Of a stretch of 64,000 nucleotides of DNA, positions 1-8,340 are shown piece by piece. The first letter of the stretch is position 1, and the number at the start of each line of letters is the position of its first letter. The stretch is taken from positions 3,348,001 to 3,412,000 of the forward strand of contig NZ_CP044532.1 in the NCBI RefSeq assembly GCF_026427775.1. The letters are read 5' to 3'. Made by a program: the position numbers and the translations under genes. The notes beneath the pieces are model-generated. The model did not search any database. It was not told the DNA's origin and worked only from the letters and a program-made list of their open reading frames with translations. The stretch comes from Arthrobacter sp. CDRTa11 (GTDB taxonomy: Bacteria > Actinomycetota > Actinomycetes > Actinomycetales > Micrococcaceae).

Positions 1-1
1 C

Positions 2-562
2 GTTCCGGACCCCGAGACGGTGAAGTACCGTGCGCACCTCGATCTCGGCACCACTTCCGCGGCCCATCATGCGGAGCTGGTGACGCACCTGGTGGGGCTT
101 GGTGCAACGCTGGCTGACCTTGACCAAAATGATGTGCCCTGGACCGTTCTGGCAGATCCGGAGGGCAACATGTTCCGGGTACTGGAGCCTCGCCGGATCC
201 ACCGGGATACCGGGCCCATCGCCGCCGTGGTGGTTAACTGCACGGACCCTCGGGCCATGGCCCGGTTCTGGGGCGAGGCTACGGGCTGGACCGTGCACGA
301 GGTGACAGATGATCAGGCTAGGCTGCGTTCGGCCAAGGGTGTGGGGCCATATCTGGAGTTTGTTCGCACGCCCGCGGTCAAGGCAGTGTGCGGCCGCGTT
401 CATCTCGACCTGATGCCAAGCCCTGGTGACGGTCAGGCAGCGGAGGTGGCCCGGCTGCTGGCCTTGGGGGCCACTGCCGCCGACGTCGGCCAGGGTGATG
501 TCCCTTGGGCGTGCCTCACTGACCCCGAGGGCAACGACTTCTGCGTGCTCTCCCCACGCTGA
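2..562 (+). CDS. VOC-family (glyoxalase-like) protein, 5' truncated by window edge
   Basis: The reading frame is open from base 2, before the first in-frame GTG at 20, and begins VPDPETVKYRAHLDL. That is the middle of a glyoxalase-like domain, so the true start lies outside the window. Two repeats of the fold are visible: each ends in a D-V-P-W, D-P-E-G-N, F-x-V-L pattern (about residues 45-60 and 160-180), typical of the glyoxalase-like/VOC superfamily with paired beta-alpha-beta-beta-beta modules. VOC proteins bind a metal or small ligands and range from dioxygenases to antibiotic-binding proteins. The substrate cannot be told here. It converges on the nadS-type gene; 61 bp separate the stops and no clear hairpin was seen. 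Confidence 0.8.
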   Translation, partial: VPDPETVKYRAHLDLGTTSAAHHAELVTHLVGLGATLADLDQNDVPWTVLADPEGNMFRVLEPRRIHRDTGPIAAVVVNCTDPRAMARFWGEATGWTVHEVTDDQARLRSAKGVGPYLEFVRTPAVKAVCGRVHLDLMPSPGDGQAAEVARLLALGATAADVGQGDVPWACLTDPEGNDFCVLSPR

Positions 563-623
563 CCCGGAACCTCTGCCCGGTCAGTTTCCGATTAGGTCAC
601 CCTGGTTAGGTGCTAATGCGCCA

Positions 624-1781
624 TCACGCCAAGCCAAGGGAACGGACGCTTGCGACGGCGTCCCGGATGCCTTGCGCTGCTGTCTCCAGGTCCAGGGCGG
701 TCACGGACGAGTCAAAACTGAAGCGTACCGCCGTCTGTGCCACCTCGGCCTCGATGCCCAGAGCCGTCAGGACAGGCGATGGCGCATCGGAACCGGCGGC
801 ACAGGCCGAACCGCTTGAACACACAACACCCCTGCGCTCCAGCTCCAAAAGCACCGACTCACCACTGGTACCGGGGAAGCAAAAGGACGCCACGGAGGGA
901 AGACGCTCGGTCGAGTGGCCCGTCAGCACAGCCTCCGGAACGCCGGCCAGCACCGACGCGATGAAGGCATCGCGGAGGGCCGCCACCCGCTCCGCGGCCT
1001 GCAGCTGCTGGGCCTGCGCCATGGTGAGGGCAGTGGCAAGCCCCACAGCGCCCGCAACGTTTTCCGTCCCCGAGCGGCGGCCGCGTTCCTGGCCGCCGCC
1101 GTGGACCAGCGGCTCAATCCGCGTGCGGCCCCGGACGTAGAGCACCCCGCACCCCTTGGGCGCACCAAGTTTGTGGCCGGAGATGCTCAGGGCATCCACA
1201 CCCAGCGCCTTGACGTCAACGGACAGCCAGCCGGCGGCCTGAACCGCGTCCGTGTGGAACGGGATGCCGCATGAATGCGCCAGCGCAGCCAATCGGGCGA
1301 TGGGCTGGACTGTCCCCACTTCATTGTTGGCGTACATCACGCTGACCAGCGCAGTCTCCGGCCGGAGCACCGCCTCAAGTGCTTCCGGGCTCACCAGCCC
1401 TGTTCCGTCAACGGGAACCACGTCCACGGCGAAACCGTGGAACCGCTCCAGGTACCGTGCCGATTCCTCCACGGCAGGATGTTCGACGGCGCTGATCACC
1501 ACCCGGTTCAGCACCGGATCTGCGGCCTGCCGCGCCAGGGCGATGCCTTTAACGGCCAGGTTGTCCGCCTCGGTGCCGCCGGACGTGAACGTCACCTCGC
1601 CGGACCTGCAGCCGAGCACCCCGGCAACGGCAGCCCGGGCCCCTGAGAGCGCAGCCGCGGCAGTTTCCCCCAGAGAATGGTGGCTGGACGGGTTGCCGAA
1701 CTCACCGGTCAGATACGGCCACATCGCATCCAGCACCTCGCGCCGCACGGGGGTGGTGGCGGCCGCGTCAAGGAAGATCAT
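624..1781 (-). CDS. nadS: Cysteine desulfurase of the NAD operon (NadS/NifS type)
   Basis: 385-residue class V PLP aminotransferase fold. The PLP lysine sits in SISGHKLGAPKG. The catalytic cysteine loop, GVVCSSGSACAAG, is near residue 325. The family releases sulfur from cysteine as a persulfide for Fe-S cluster assembly. It lies 7 bp downstream of nadC in an nrtR-nadA-nadB-nadC order. Quinolinate synthase NadA needs a [4Fe-4S] cluster, and dedicated desulfurases (nadS in Corynebacterium, nifS beside nadBCA in Bacillus) occur in such operons, so the likely job is maturing NadA. The enzyme class is clear from the sequence; the NadA-specific role is inferred from context. A general IscS role cannot be excluded. 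Confidence 0.9.
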   Translation of the reverse strand: MIFLDAAATTPVRREVLDAMWPYLTGEFGNPSSHHSLGETAAAALSGARAAVAGVLGCRSGEVTFTSGGTEADNLAVKGIALARQAADPVLNRVVISAVEHPAVEESARYLERFHGFAVDVVPVDGTGLVSPEALEAVLRPETALVSVMYANNEVGTVQPIARLAALAHSCGIPFHTDAVQAAGWLSVDVKALGVDALSISGHKLGAPKGCGVLYVRGRTRIEPLVHGGGQERGRRSGTENVAGAVGLATALTMAQAQQLQAAERVAALRDAFIASVLAGVPEAVLTGHSTERLPSVASFCFPGTSGESVLLELERRGVVCSSGSACAAGSDAPSPVLTALGIEAEVAQTAVRFSFDSSVTALDLETAAQGIRDAVASVRSLGLA

Positions 1782-1788
1782 GGCCTGC

Positions 1789-2676
1789 CTACCCCACCGT
1801 CAGTTCGACGTCGAGCCCCAGGTCCAGGGCGGCCACACTGTGGGTCAGGGCACCGACGGAGATGACGTCAACGCCTGCACCAGCGATTCCGGCCACCGTC
1901 TGGAGGTTGACGTTGCCGCTGGCCTCCACCGTCGCGCGGCCGTCCACAAGCGCCACTCCTGCCTTGAGCTCATCCAGGGTGAAGTTGTCCAGCATGATGG
2001 TGTCCACCCCGGCGGCCAGCACCGGTTCGATCTGGTCCATCCTGTCCACTTCAACTTCGAAGTGCGTGGTGTGGCCGAGCTTGGCCTTTGCCGCGGCAAG
2101 CAGGCCGGTGAGCCTGCCCGGGTCCCCGCCGGTCATCACGGCAAGGTGGTTGTCTTTGGCAAGCACGGCATCGGAGAGGCTGTACCGGTGGTTGGCCCCG
2201 CCGCCGCACCGGACAGCGAACCGTTCCAGGATCCGCAGGCCCGGGGTGGTCTTTCGCGTATCTGTGATCCTGGCGTCGGTGCCTTCGGCGAGCTTGACGT
2301 ACTCGGCAGTTTTCGTGGCAATGGCCGACATCCGCTGCACCAGGTTCAGTGCCACCCGTTCGGCAAGCAGCACAGAGCGTGCGCTGCCGCTGACCCGCGC
2401 AAGGGGTGTGCCGGCGTCGAACGTTTCACCGTCAGTGAGCAGCAGTTCCACCTCGGTCTCCGGATCGACCAGCAGCATGGCATCCCGGAATACGGTGGCG
2501 CCGCTGAGCACGCCAGGGACGCGTGCGTTCAGCACAGCCGTGGCCCGGGCTTCTGCCGGGATCAGCAGCTGCGAGGTGATATCCCCCGCAGGGGCATCCT
2601 CCGCGAAAGCCCGCTCCAGGATCTCCCGCACCGGTGCCGCCGGGAGGGCCAGGTCAAACAGGGAGGCATTAGTCAT
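1789..2676 (-). CDS. nadC: Nicotinate-nucleotide pyrophosphorylase (carboxylating)
   Basis: Quinolinate phosphoribosyltransferase: quinolinate plus PRPP gives nicotinate mononucleotide, CO2 and pyrophosphate, the third step of de novo NAD synthesis. The 295-residue protein shows the family's AEDAPAGDITS N-terminus, ARITDTRKTTPGLR around the middle, GGGANHRYSL, and the barrel end IMLDNF and VEASGNV. The open frame reaches up to 2952, but the ATG at 2676 gives the canonical N-terminus. That start overlaps the nadB stop by 8 bp, which implies translational coupling. It is followed 7 bp later by the nadS-type gene. Confidence 0.96.
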   Translation of the reverse strand: MTNASLFDLALPAAPVREILERAFAEDAPAGDITSQLLIPAEARATAVLNARVPGVLSGATVFRDAMLLVDPETEVELLLTDGETFDAGTPLARVSGSARSVLLAERVALNLVQRMSAIATKTAEYVKLAEGTDARITDTRKTTPGLRILERFAVRCGGGANHRYSLSDAVLAKDNHLAVMTGGDPGRLTGLLAAAKAKLGHTTHFEVEVDRMDQIEPVLAAGVDTIMLDNFTLDELKAGVALVDGRATVEASGNVNLQTVAGIAGAGVDVISVGALTHSVAALDLGLDVELTVG

Positions 2677-4441
2677 GGACAAGGCTCGCTTTCGGGCGCA
2701 TCTGGTAGGTCTCCTCAAGTTCATGGATGGCGGCGCCATCAACGCTGTCGCTCCGGTAGTGCGCCCCCAAGGACGCCCGGCGTTCCCCGGCAGCGCGGAC
2801 CAGCAGCTGCGCGGCGAGCAGGAGGCTGGCATCCTCATGCACCCGTGGATCCTCGGACAATGGAACCATTTCAGGACGCACGACGGCGGCCCACCCCGCC
2901 AACGTCTCCGAAGCCTCCCGCAAAAGCACCCCATTCCGCAGCACCCCGGCATTGGCAGTCATCAAGCGGCGGAGGGCAGCCCGGGAAAACGACTGCCCTG
3001 AAACCGGAGCGAACGAGAACCGGTGCTCCCCTACGGTCGGCAACGCCTTGGAGGCACCAAAGCCGGGCTTCCGTTCGTCGTTCGAGGGTGTTCCGGAAGC
3101 GAGCGTCAAGGGGAGGCCGCTTGCGGCCGAGACAGCGAGCGGAGGAACAGCGTCGAGCGACGCGCCAGCCAGTGGGTCGCTAAGGAATGCTTCAACAGCG
3201 CGGCGGCCAAAGACGAGACCTTCGAGGAGCGAGTTACTGGCGAGCCGGTTGGCGCCCTGGACTCCTGTGCAGGCAACTTCACCGGCGGCCAGGAGCCCGG
3301 GCACACTGGTCCGGCCGGAGAGGTCGGTGGTGACGCCGCCCATCCAGTAGTGGGCGGCAGGCGCCACCGGAACAAGGTCGCGGGTCCAGTCGAGGCCGGC
3401 TTCGCGGGTCTTTTGGCTGAGGGTGGGGAACCGCTTTTCGAGAAACCCGGGGCCCTTGGCGGCCTCGATGAGGCGGGCGTCAAGGTACACGTGGCCGTTG
3501 GGATCGCCCAGTTTTGCCAGGTGAAGGGCGATGCTGCGGGACACAACATCCCGGGGTGCCAGTTCGGCATCAAGGTGGTAGTCGGGCATGAACCTGAGGC
3601 CGTGTGTGTCCAGGAGGACGGCGCCTTCACCGCGGACCGCTTCGGAGATGAGCAGCGGGTCCTGGTCCCCTTCCGGATCCGTTGTTGCTCCTGTGCGAAC
3701 GAGGCAGGTGGGGTGGAACTGGAAGAACTCCAGATCGGACACGGCGGCCCCGGCCCGCCAGGCAAGGGCCAGGCCATCGGCGGTGGCCACTGCAGGGTTG
3801 GTGGTCTGAGCGAAGAGCTGGCCGGCACCGCCGGTGGCCAGCAGCACGGCGTCGCCCGACACGCTCAGGCTCCGGCCACCCTGGCTGAAATCAACTCCGG
3901 AAACCCTGCCATGGGATTGGCGCAAGGCTGTGGCGTGGGCTCCGCCGTACAGCTGGATCTTCCCGTCGGTGCTGCGTGACAGCACGGCCCGGATGAGTGC
4001 ATTCGCCACCCCGGCCCCTGTGGCGTCCCCGCCGGCATGCAGGATCCGCGGCGCGGAGTGGGCAGCCTCAAGTCCCAGGGCCGGGCCGCCGTCGTGGGCC
4101 AGGTCGAAACGCACGCCGAAACGTCCCAGCCCTGCAATGTCCTCCCGCGCTTCCGAGCAAAGGACGCGCACCGCCTCGGTATTGCAGTGGCCGGCGCCGG
4201 CGTTGAGCGTGTCTGCAATGTGCGCCGCCACGGTGTCGCCGGGCGCCGGATCGGCAAGCACTGCGGAGATGCCGCCCTGGGCGTAGTACGTATTGCTTTC
4301 AGCGAGCTCGCCCTTAGTGAGCAGCACAACCTCCGCGCCCGCATCCGCCGCCAGCAGGGCGGCGTAGAGCCCGGCGATGCCGCTTCCGACGACGATGAGC
4401 CGCTGCGGCACAGAAGTCCCGTGCACGGAGGCCCTGGTCAT
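2669..4441 (-). CDS. nadB: L-aspartate oxidase
   Basis: FAD enzyme that oxidises L-aspartate to iminoaspartate, which NadA condenses with dihydroxyacetone phosphate. The Rossmann dinucleotide motif VVGSGIAGLYAA lies at about residues 17-28. YAQGGISAVL, ATGGAGQLF and AHYWMGGV are succinate dehydrogenase/NadB flavoprotein signatures. The C-terminal helical domain is present. At 590 residues it is slightly longer than the usual ~530-550, with an extra low-complexity stretch around residues 440-475. Its ATG overlaps the nadA stop (ATGA), and its own stop overlaps the start of nadC. Confidence 0.96.
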   Translation of the reverse strand: MTRASVHGTSVPQRLIVVGSGIAGLYAALLAADAGAEVVLLTKGELAESNTYYAQGGISAVLADPAPGDTVAAHIADTLNAGAGHCNTEAVRVLCSEAREDIAGLGRFGVRFDLAHDGGPALGLEAAHSAPRILHAGGDATGAGVANALIRAVLSRSTDGKIQLYGGAHATALRQSHGRVSGVDFSQGGRSLSVSGDAVLLATGGAGQLFAQTTNPAVATADGLALAWRAGAAVSDLEFFQFHPTCLVRTGATTDPEGDQDPLLISEAVRGEGAVLLDTHGLRFMPDYHLDAELAPRDVVSRSIALHLAKLGDPNGHVYLDARLIEAAKGPGFLEKRFPTLSQKTREAGLDWTRDLVPVAPAAHYWMGGVTTDLSGRTSVPGLLAAGEVACTGVQGANRLASNSLLEGLVFGRRAVEAFLSDPLAGASLDAVPPLAVSAASGLPLTLASGTPSNDERKPGFGASKALPTVGEHRFSFAPVSGQSFSRAALRRLMTANAGVLRNGVLLREASETLAGWAAVVRPEMVPLSEDPRVHEDASLLLAAQLLVRAAGERRASLGAHYRSDSVDGAAIHELEETYQMRPKASLVHD

Positions 4442-5751
4442 GACGGCCTAGCGGCAAGCATGCGCTCGAGCGCGGTCCTGGCGTTCGCCTGCACGGCGTC
4501 CGCCACGGTGATCCGGTTGACGACGCGCCCTTCGACGAGTTCCTCGAGGACCCAGGCGAGGTATCCGGGGTGGATCCGGTACATCGTGGAGCAGGGGCAG
4601 ATGACCGGGTCCAGGCAGAAGATGGTGTGTTGCGGGTATTCTGCGGCCAGCCGGTTCACCATGTTGACCTCGGTGCCGATCGCGAACGTGGTGGGCTCGG
4701 TGGCGGCGGCGATCGCCTTTTTGATGAAGTCAGTGGATCCTGCCGAATCGGCGGCGTCCACCACCTCCATGGGGCATTCCGGGTGGACGATGACCTGGAC
4801 GCCGGGGAAGTCCGCCCGCGCCTTTTCGATCTGGGCCACGTTGAAGCGCTTGTGGACGGAGCAGAAACCGTGCCACAGGATTACGCGGGAATCAAGGAGC
4901 GCCTGCTCGTTATTGCCGCCCAGTTCCTTGCGCGGGTTCCACATGGGCATCTGCTCCAGCGGCACGCCCATGGCCTTGGCGGTGTTGCGGCCCAAGTGCT
5001 GGTCCGGGAAGAAGAGGACGCGCTGCCCGCGCTCGAAGGCCCATTCAAGGACAGTCCTGGCGTTGGAGGACGTGCACACGATTCCGCCGTGTTCACCGCA
5101 GAAGGCCTTCAGAGCGGCGGAGGAATTCATGTAGGTGACCGGAATAACCGGCACCCGGCCATCGGCGTCGGGCTCGGTCCCGAAGATCTCTTCGAGCTGC
5201 TCCCAGCACTCTTCCACAGAGTCCGTGTCCGCCATGTCCGCCATGGAGCAGCCAGCTGCCAGGTTGGGCAGGATGACTGCCTGTTCCGGCGTGGAGAGGA
5301 TGTCTGCCGTCTCGGCCATGAAGTGCACGCCACAGAAGATGATGGCTTCGGCGTCGGGTTTGGTCAGGGCCGCATTGGCCAGCTGGAACGAATCCCCCAC
5401 AAAGTCCGCGTACTGGATCACTTCGTCGCGCTGGTAAAAATGCCCCAGGATCACTGCCCGGTCACCCAGGGCAGCCTTGGCCGCCCGGATCCGGCTATCC
5501 AGCTCAGCGTCGCTGGCAAGCTTGTACTGTTCGGGAAGCTGGCCCTGGCGCGGGGTGGCAGCCGGGGCAACATCGGCACTTGATGCGCCGGGGCCGTAGG
5601 CAGGAACACCCGCCAGCGCCTCGGCGAGGTCATAGTCCCAGGGACCCTTGGCAAGTGCCGGGCTGCATGTAGTCTTGCCGGCAGCGCCGCTGGCGGCCTT
5701 TTCGGCCTGTTCCCGCGTGATGAGCTGGATTGCTGTGTTGACGCTGCTCAT
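4438..5751 (-). CDS. nadA: Quinolinate synthase A
   Basis: [4Fe-4S] enzyme that condenses iminoaspartate and dihydroxyacetone phosphate to quinolinate. The family cysteines are visible: FCGVHFMAETAD (Cys about 140), GGIVCTSSNAR (about 235) and the C-terminal DPVICPCSTMYRIHPG. NLAAGCSMADM and HPECPMEVV are further conserved blocks. At 437 residues it carries an N-terminal extension of about 75 residues relative to the E. coli enzyme, as is common in actinobacteria. The start overlaps the nrtR stop in an ATGA, so regulator and pathway genes are probably one transcript. Confidence 0.96.
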   Translation of the reverse strand: MSSVNTAIQLITREQAEKAASGAAGKTTCSPALAKGPWDYDLAEALAGVPAYGPGASSADVAPAATPRQGQLPEQYKLASDAELDSRIRAAKAALGDRAVILGHFYQRDEVIQYADFVGDSFQLANAALTKPDAEAIIFCGVHFMAETADILSTPEQAVILPNLAAGCSMADMADTDSVEECWEQLEEIFGTEPDADGRVPVIPVTYMNSSAALKAFCGEHGGIVCTSSNARTVLEWAFERGQRVLFFPDQHLGRNTAKAMGVPLEQMPMWNPRKELGGNNEQALLDSRVILWHGFCSVHKRFNVAQIEKARADFPGVQVIVHPECPMEVVDAADSAGSTDFIKKAIAAATEPTTFAIGTEVNMVNRLAAEYPQHTIFCLDPVICPCSTMYRIHPGYLAWVLEELVEGRVVNRITVADAVQANARTALERMLAARPS

Positions 5752-6458
5752 GGAGTACTCCTGTTATCTGGGTCAAGGCCGGGGCGGCCGGTGAAGCGGT
5801 AGAGGCGTGGCGGGCGGTGTTTGCCGCCCTGGAGGTATTCACCGGTCTCTTCGATCTCCGGTGTGGACTTGAGCTGCCGGCGGAAGTTGGCCGGATCCAG
5901 TTGGCGGTCCAGCACCGCCTCGTAGACTTCGCGCACCTGCGCCAGGGTGAAGTACTCCCCCAGCAGGTGATAGGCAACCGAGCCGTAGGCAAGCTTGTTG
6001 CGCAGGCGCCAGAGTGCGTAGTCGACGATGGCATTGTGATCAAAGGCAAGGTCGCCGGGCCGGTCTGCGCGGAACCATTTGACGTTCTCCGATTCGTCAG
6101 CGAGCGCCGCTTCCGTGGGCTGCACGAGCGCCCAGTAGACGATCGAAACAACGCGCTGGGTGGGCGAGCGGTGGAGGCCGCCAAAAGCATAGAGCTGCTC
6201 AAGGTAGGTGGGTGCCAGGCCGGTGGTCTCCTGGAGGTTCCGGGATGCCGCGTCCTGCAGGGACTCCGAGTGTGACAAGGGCCCGCCCGGCAGGGCCCAG
6301 AGCCCTTTGTAGGGCTCGCGGATCCGCCGGACCAAGGGGATCCACAGGGTGGGCCGGCCCGAGGCTTCGCTGGGCCGAAGGGCGAAGATGACAGTGGAGA
6401 TGGCGAGCGAAGGGGGTGCCGCCTGCCGCTCGGCGACGTTGGCTGAACTGGCGTACAT
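5748..6458 (-). CDS. nrtR: NrtR-family (Nudix-related) transcriptional regulator of NAD synthesis
   Basis: 236 residues: an N-terminal Nudix-like domain (about 15-150) followed by a winged-helix-like C-terminal region (about 165-225, FTLAQVREVYEAVLDRQLDP...FRR), the architecture of NrtR/NdnR. The Nudix box is degenerate: the REUXEE core reads RNLQET, so two acidic residues are lost and hydrolysis is unlikely. That suits a sensor, since NrtR proteins bind ADP-ribose or NAD derivatives and repress NAD genes. It is the first gene of the nadABC-nadS operon and overlaps nadA by 4 bp, so it is probably autoregulated through the palindrome at 6492-6514. A plain Nudix hydrolase is the less likely alternative. 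Confidence 0.88.
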   Translation of the reverse strand: MYASSANVAERQAAPPSLAISTVIFALRPSEASGRPTLWIPLVRRIREPYKGLWALPGGPLSHSESLQDAASRNLQETTGLAPTYLEQLYAFGGLHRSPTQRVVSIVYWALVQPTEAALADESENVKWFRADRPGDLAFDHNAIVDYALWRLRNKLAYGSVAYHLLGEYFTLAQVREVYEAVLDRQLDPANFRRQLKSTPEIEETGEYLQGGKHRPPRLYRFTGRPGLDPDNRSTP

Positions 6459-6491
6459 GGTTACTCACCCACCCTCTAAGCGACTTCCCTA

Positions 6492-6514
6492 GTTATGGTC
6501 ATGATGACCAGAAC
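6492..6514. promoter_or_regulatory. Candidate NrtR operator, 23-bp palindrome
   Basis: The core TGGTCAT-G-ATGACCA (6496-6510) is a perfect 7+7 inverted repeat around one base. It extends outward to GTT...AAC with a single mismatched pair per side, giving a 23-bp near-perfect palindrome. It lies 33 bp upstream of the nrtR ATG, where the promoter of the NAD operon should be. Length and placement fit an NrtR dimer site. Binding is inferred. Confidence 0.65.
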
Positions 6515-6727
6515 TCATTCTACGGCCAGCCTCCGCCGAATCAAAATGTTGCGGATTCTCCTGGTACTGCATCAGCCGGCACGTCACCTTGTCAGGATCC
6601 TGGCGCTTTGATGAAACAAATTCCTCCATAGGTTCCGTGCAGGAAGCCATCATGAATTCGGCCAAGGCTGTACATTCGAGTGGTCCCACGAGGACCCCAC
6701 CACCTACACCCCAAGAAGGTTCAAGGC

Positions 6728-8107
6728 ATGACGATGAAGTCCACGCAGGTGCGTCCGGAGACCCAGCTCGGCCACAGCATGAAACCGCGACAGCTGACCA
6801 TGATGGGTCTGGGCAGCGCGATCGGCGCCGGATTGTTCCTTGGCTCCGGCGCCGGAGTCCAGGCAGCCGGTCCGGCGGTGCTCGTCTCCTACCTGGTCGC
6901 GGGCACCCTTATCATCCTGGTGATGTGGGCGCTCGGCGAAATGGCCGCCGCCAACCCCACCAGCGGCGCTTTCTCCGTTTATGCGGAGGGGGCATTGGGA
7001 AAAACGGCAGGCGCCACCGTTGGCTGGCTGTGGTGGCTCCAGCTGGTGGTGGTGATCGCGGCCGAGGCCCTGGGCGCGGCCGGCCTGTTGTTCTCGGTCT
7101 GGCCCGTCGTACCCGTCTGGGCACTGGCCCTGATCTTTATGGTGGTGTTCACGGCCATCAACCTGGCCGGCGTGCGCAACTTCGGTGAGTTCGAGTTTTG
7201 GTTCGCCATTCTTAAGGTGGCCGCCATCGTTCTCTTCCTCGCCGTCGGGCTTGCCCTTCTGCTCGGCCTCCTGCCTGACGTGGCGTCGCCGGGGCTGGGG
7301 AACATCACCTCCGACTTCGCCCCCGCGGGACTCGGCGGCATCGCCACTGCACTCTTTGTGGTGATCTTCGCGTTCGGCGGAACAGAGATCGTTTCCGTGG
7401 CGGCCGCCGAAACCGAGGATCCTGAGCACAGCGTGGGCAAGGCGATCCGAACCGTGGTGTGGCGCATCCTGGTCTTCTACATCGGCTCCGTCTTTGTCAT
7501 AGCAGCGGTCCTTCCGGCCACGTCCGAAAGCCTTGCTTCTCCTTTTGCGGGGGTGCTCAACGCCGCCCGCATACCCGGCGCCGGCACGGCGATCACCCTG
7601 GTGGCCGTCGTCGCACTCCTCTCGGCACTGAACGCGAACCTGTACGGTGCATCACGGATGGTGTATTCGCTCTCCCAGCGTGGCGAAGCGCCCGCCTTCC
7701 TGTCCCGGCTCAGCGGCGCCAGCGTGCCCATGCTGGCGGTAGGCGTATCAGTGGCCTTCGGCTTTATCGCCACCGTCCTGGAACTGCTGTTCCCGGAACG
7801 GATCCTTCCTGCCCTCTTCCAACTGGTGGGCTCCACCTGCCTGGTGGTCTGGGGCACGGCGCTGGTTTCACAGCTGATTCTTCGGCGGCGCGCGGACAGC
7901 AGCGGCACTCCCCTTCCGCTGCGGATGAAGGGATTTCCGCGGCTCACGATTTTTGGCCTGGTACTCCTGGGCCTCATCTTTGCCGTGGGTTTCAGTGCCG
8001 AAAGCAGCCGCAGCCAGCTGTTCAGCACGTTTGCCCTGGTTGCCGCGCTGGCGGCGGCGTGCTGGCTGGGCGCGCGTGTCACTTCCCGGGCCCGGCAGCC
8101 CAAGTAG
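6728..8107 (+). CDS. Amino acid permease (APC superfamily)
   Basis: 459-residue polytopic membrane protein with about 12 hydrophobic segments. The N-terminal signature KPRQLTMMGLGSAIGAGLFLG contains the unwound G-S-A-I-G-A-G substrate loop of amino-acid/proton symporters (GABA permease/AAT subfamily). ALGEMAAANPTSGAF is the conserved end of TM2 to loop. The ATG at 6728 was chosen because AAGAAGG lies 8 nt upstream; the in-frame GTG at 6680 would add unconserved residues. It is divergent from the NAD operon. The substrate cannot be assigned. Confidence 0.9.
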   Translation: MTMKSTQVRPETQLGHSMKPRQLTMMGLGSAIGAGLFLGSGAGVQAAGPAVLVSYLVAGTLIILVMWALGEMAAANPTSGAFSVYAEGALGKTAGATVGWLWWLQLVVVIAAEALGAAGLLFSVWPVVPVWALALIFMVVFTAINLAGVRNFGEFEFWFAILKVAAIVLFLAVGLALLLGLLPDVASPGLGNITSDFAPAGLGGIATALFVVIFAFGGTEIVSVAAAETEDPEHSVGKAIRTVVWRILVFYIGSVFVIAAVLPATSESLASPFAGVLNAARIPGAGTAITLVAVVALLSALNANLYGASRMVYSLSQRGEAPAFLSRLSGASVPMLAVGVSVAFGFIATVLELLFPERILPALFQLVGSTCLVVWGTALVSQLILRRRADSSGTPLPLRMKGFPRLTIFGLVLLGLIFAVGFSAESSRSQLFSTFALVAALAAACWLGARVTSRARQPK

Positions 8108-8176
8108 GTAGCGCGATCTGTCGTAATGGGTCCTCATAACGGCAGTTAGTGCGACCCACTTGGGTGGGGACGTGGA

Positions 8177-8323
8177 ATGGAAACCGGCAAATCCGCTGTT
8201 GAACTGCCCGGTCCACAGGCAGGTAAAGTGGTGCGTACCTTCGGTGGCCCCGGTGACAGGATCAATGTCGGCGAGCCCCTGATTGTGTTCGAGGCGCGGG
8301 GTCCGCCTGAGCGCCGTACCTGA
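8177..8323 (+). pseudogene. Lipoyl-domain fragment (C-terminal half only)
   Basis: A 48-codon frame, METGKSAVELPGPQAG followed by GGPGDRINVGEPLIVFE, matches the second half of a 2-oxoacid dehydrogenase E2 lipoyl domain: ETxKs with the lipoyl lysine, VExPxPxAG, GxxGDxxxVGxPLxxF. The first ~30 residues of the domain are missing, and the frame upstream closes at a TAG at 8147-8149. No E3-binding or catalytic domain follows. Its TGA overlaps an ATG of the hydrolase by one base (TGATG). It is best read as the remnant of a deleted E2 or stand-alone lipoyl gene; a functional half-domain is unlikely. Confidence 0.6.
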
Positions 8324-8340
8324 TGATGAGGACTGACACC

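Noticed and set aside
1252-3183. 643-codon plus-strand open frame
   Set aside because: It lies antisense to nadS, nadC and nadB and has no recognisable domain. It is the usual open antisense frame of high-GC genes.
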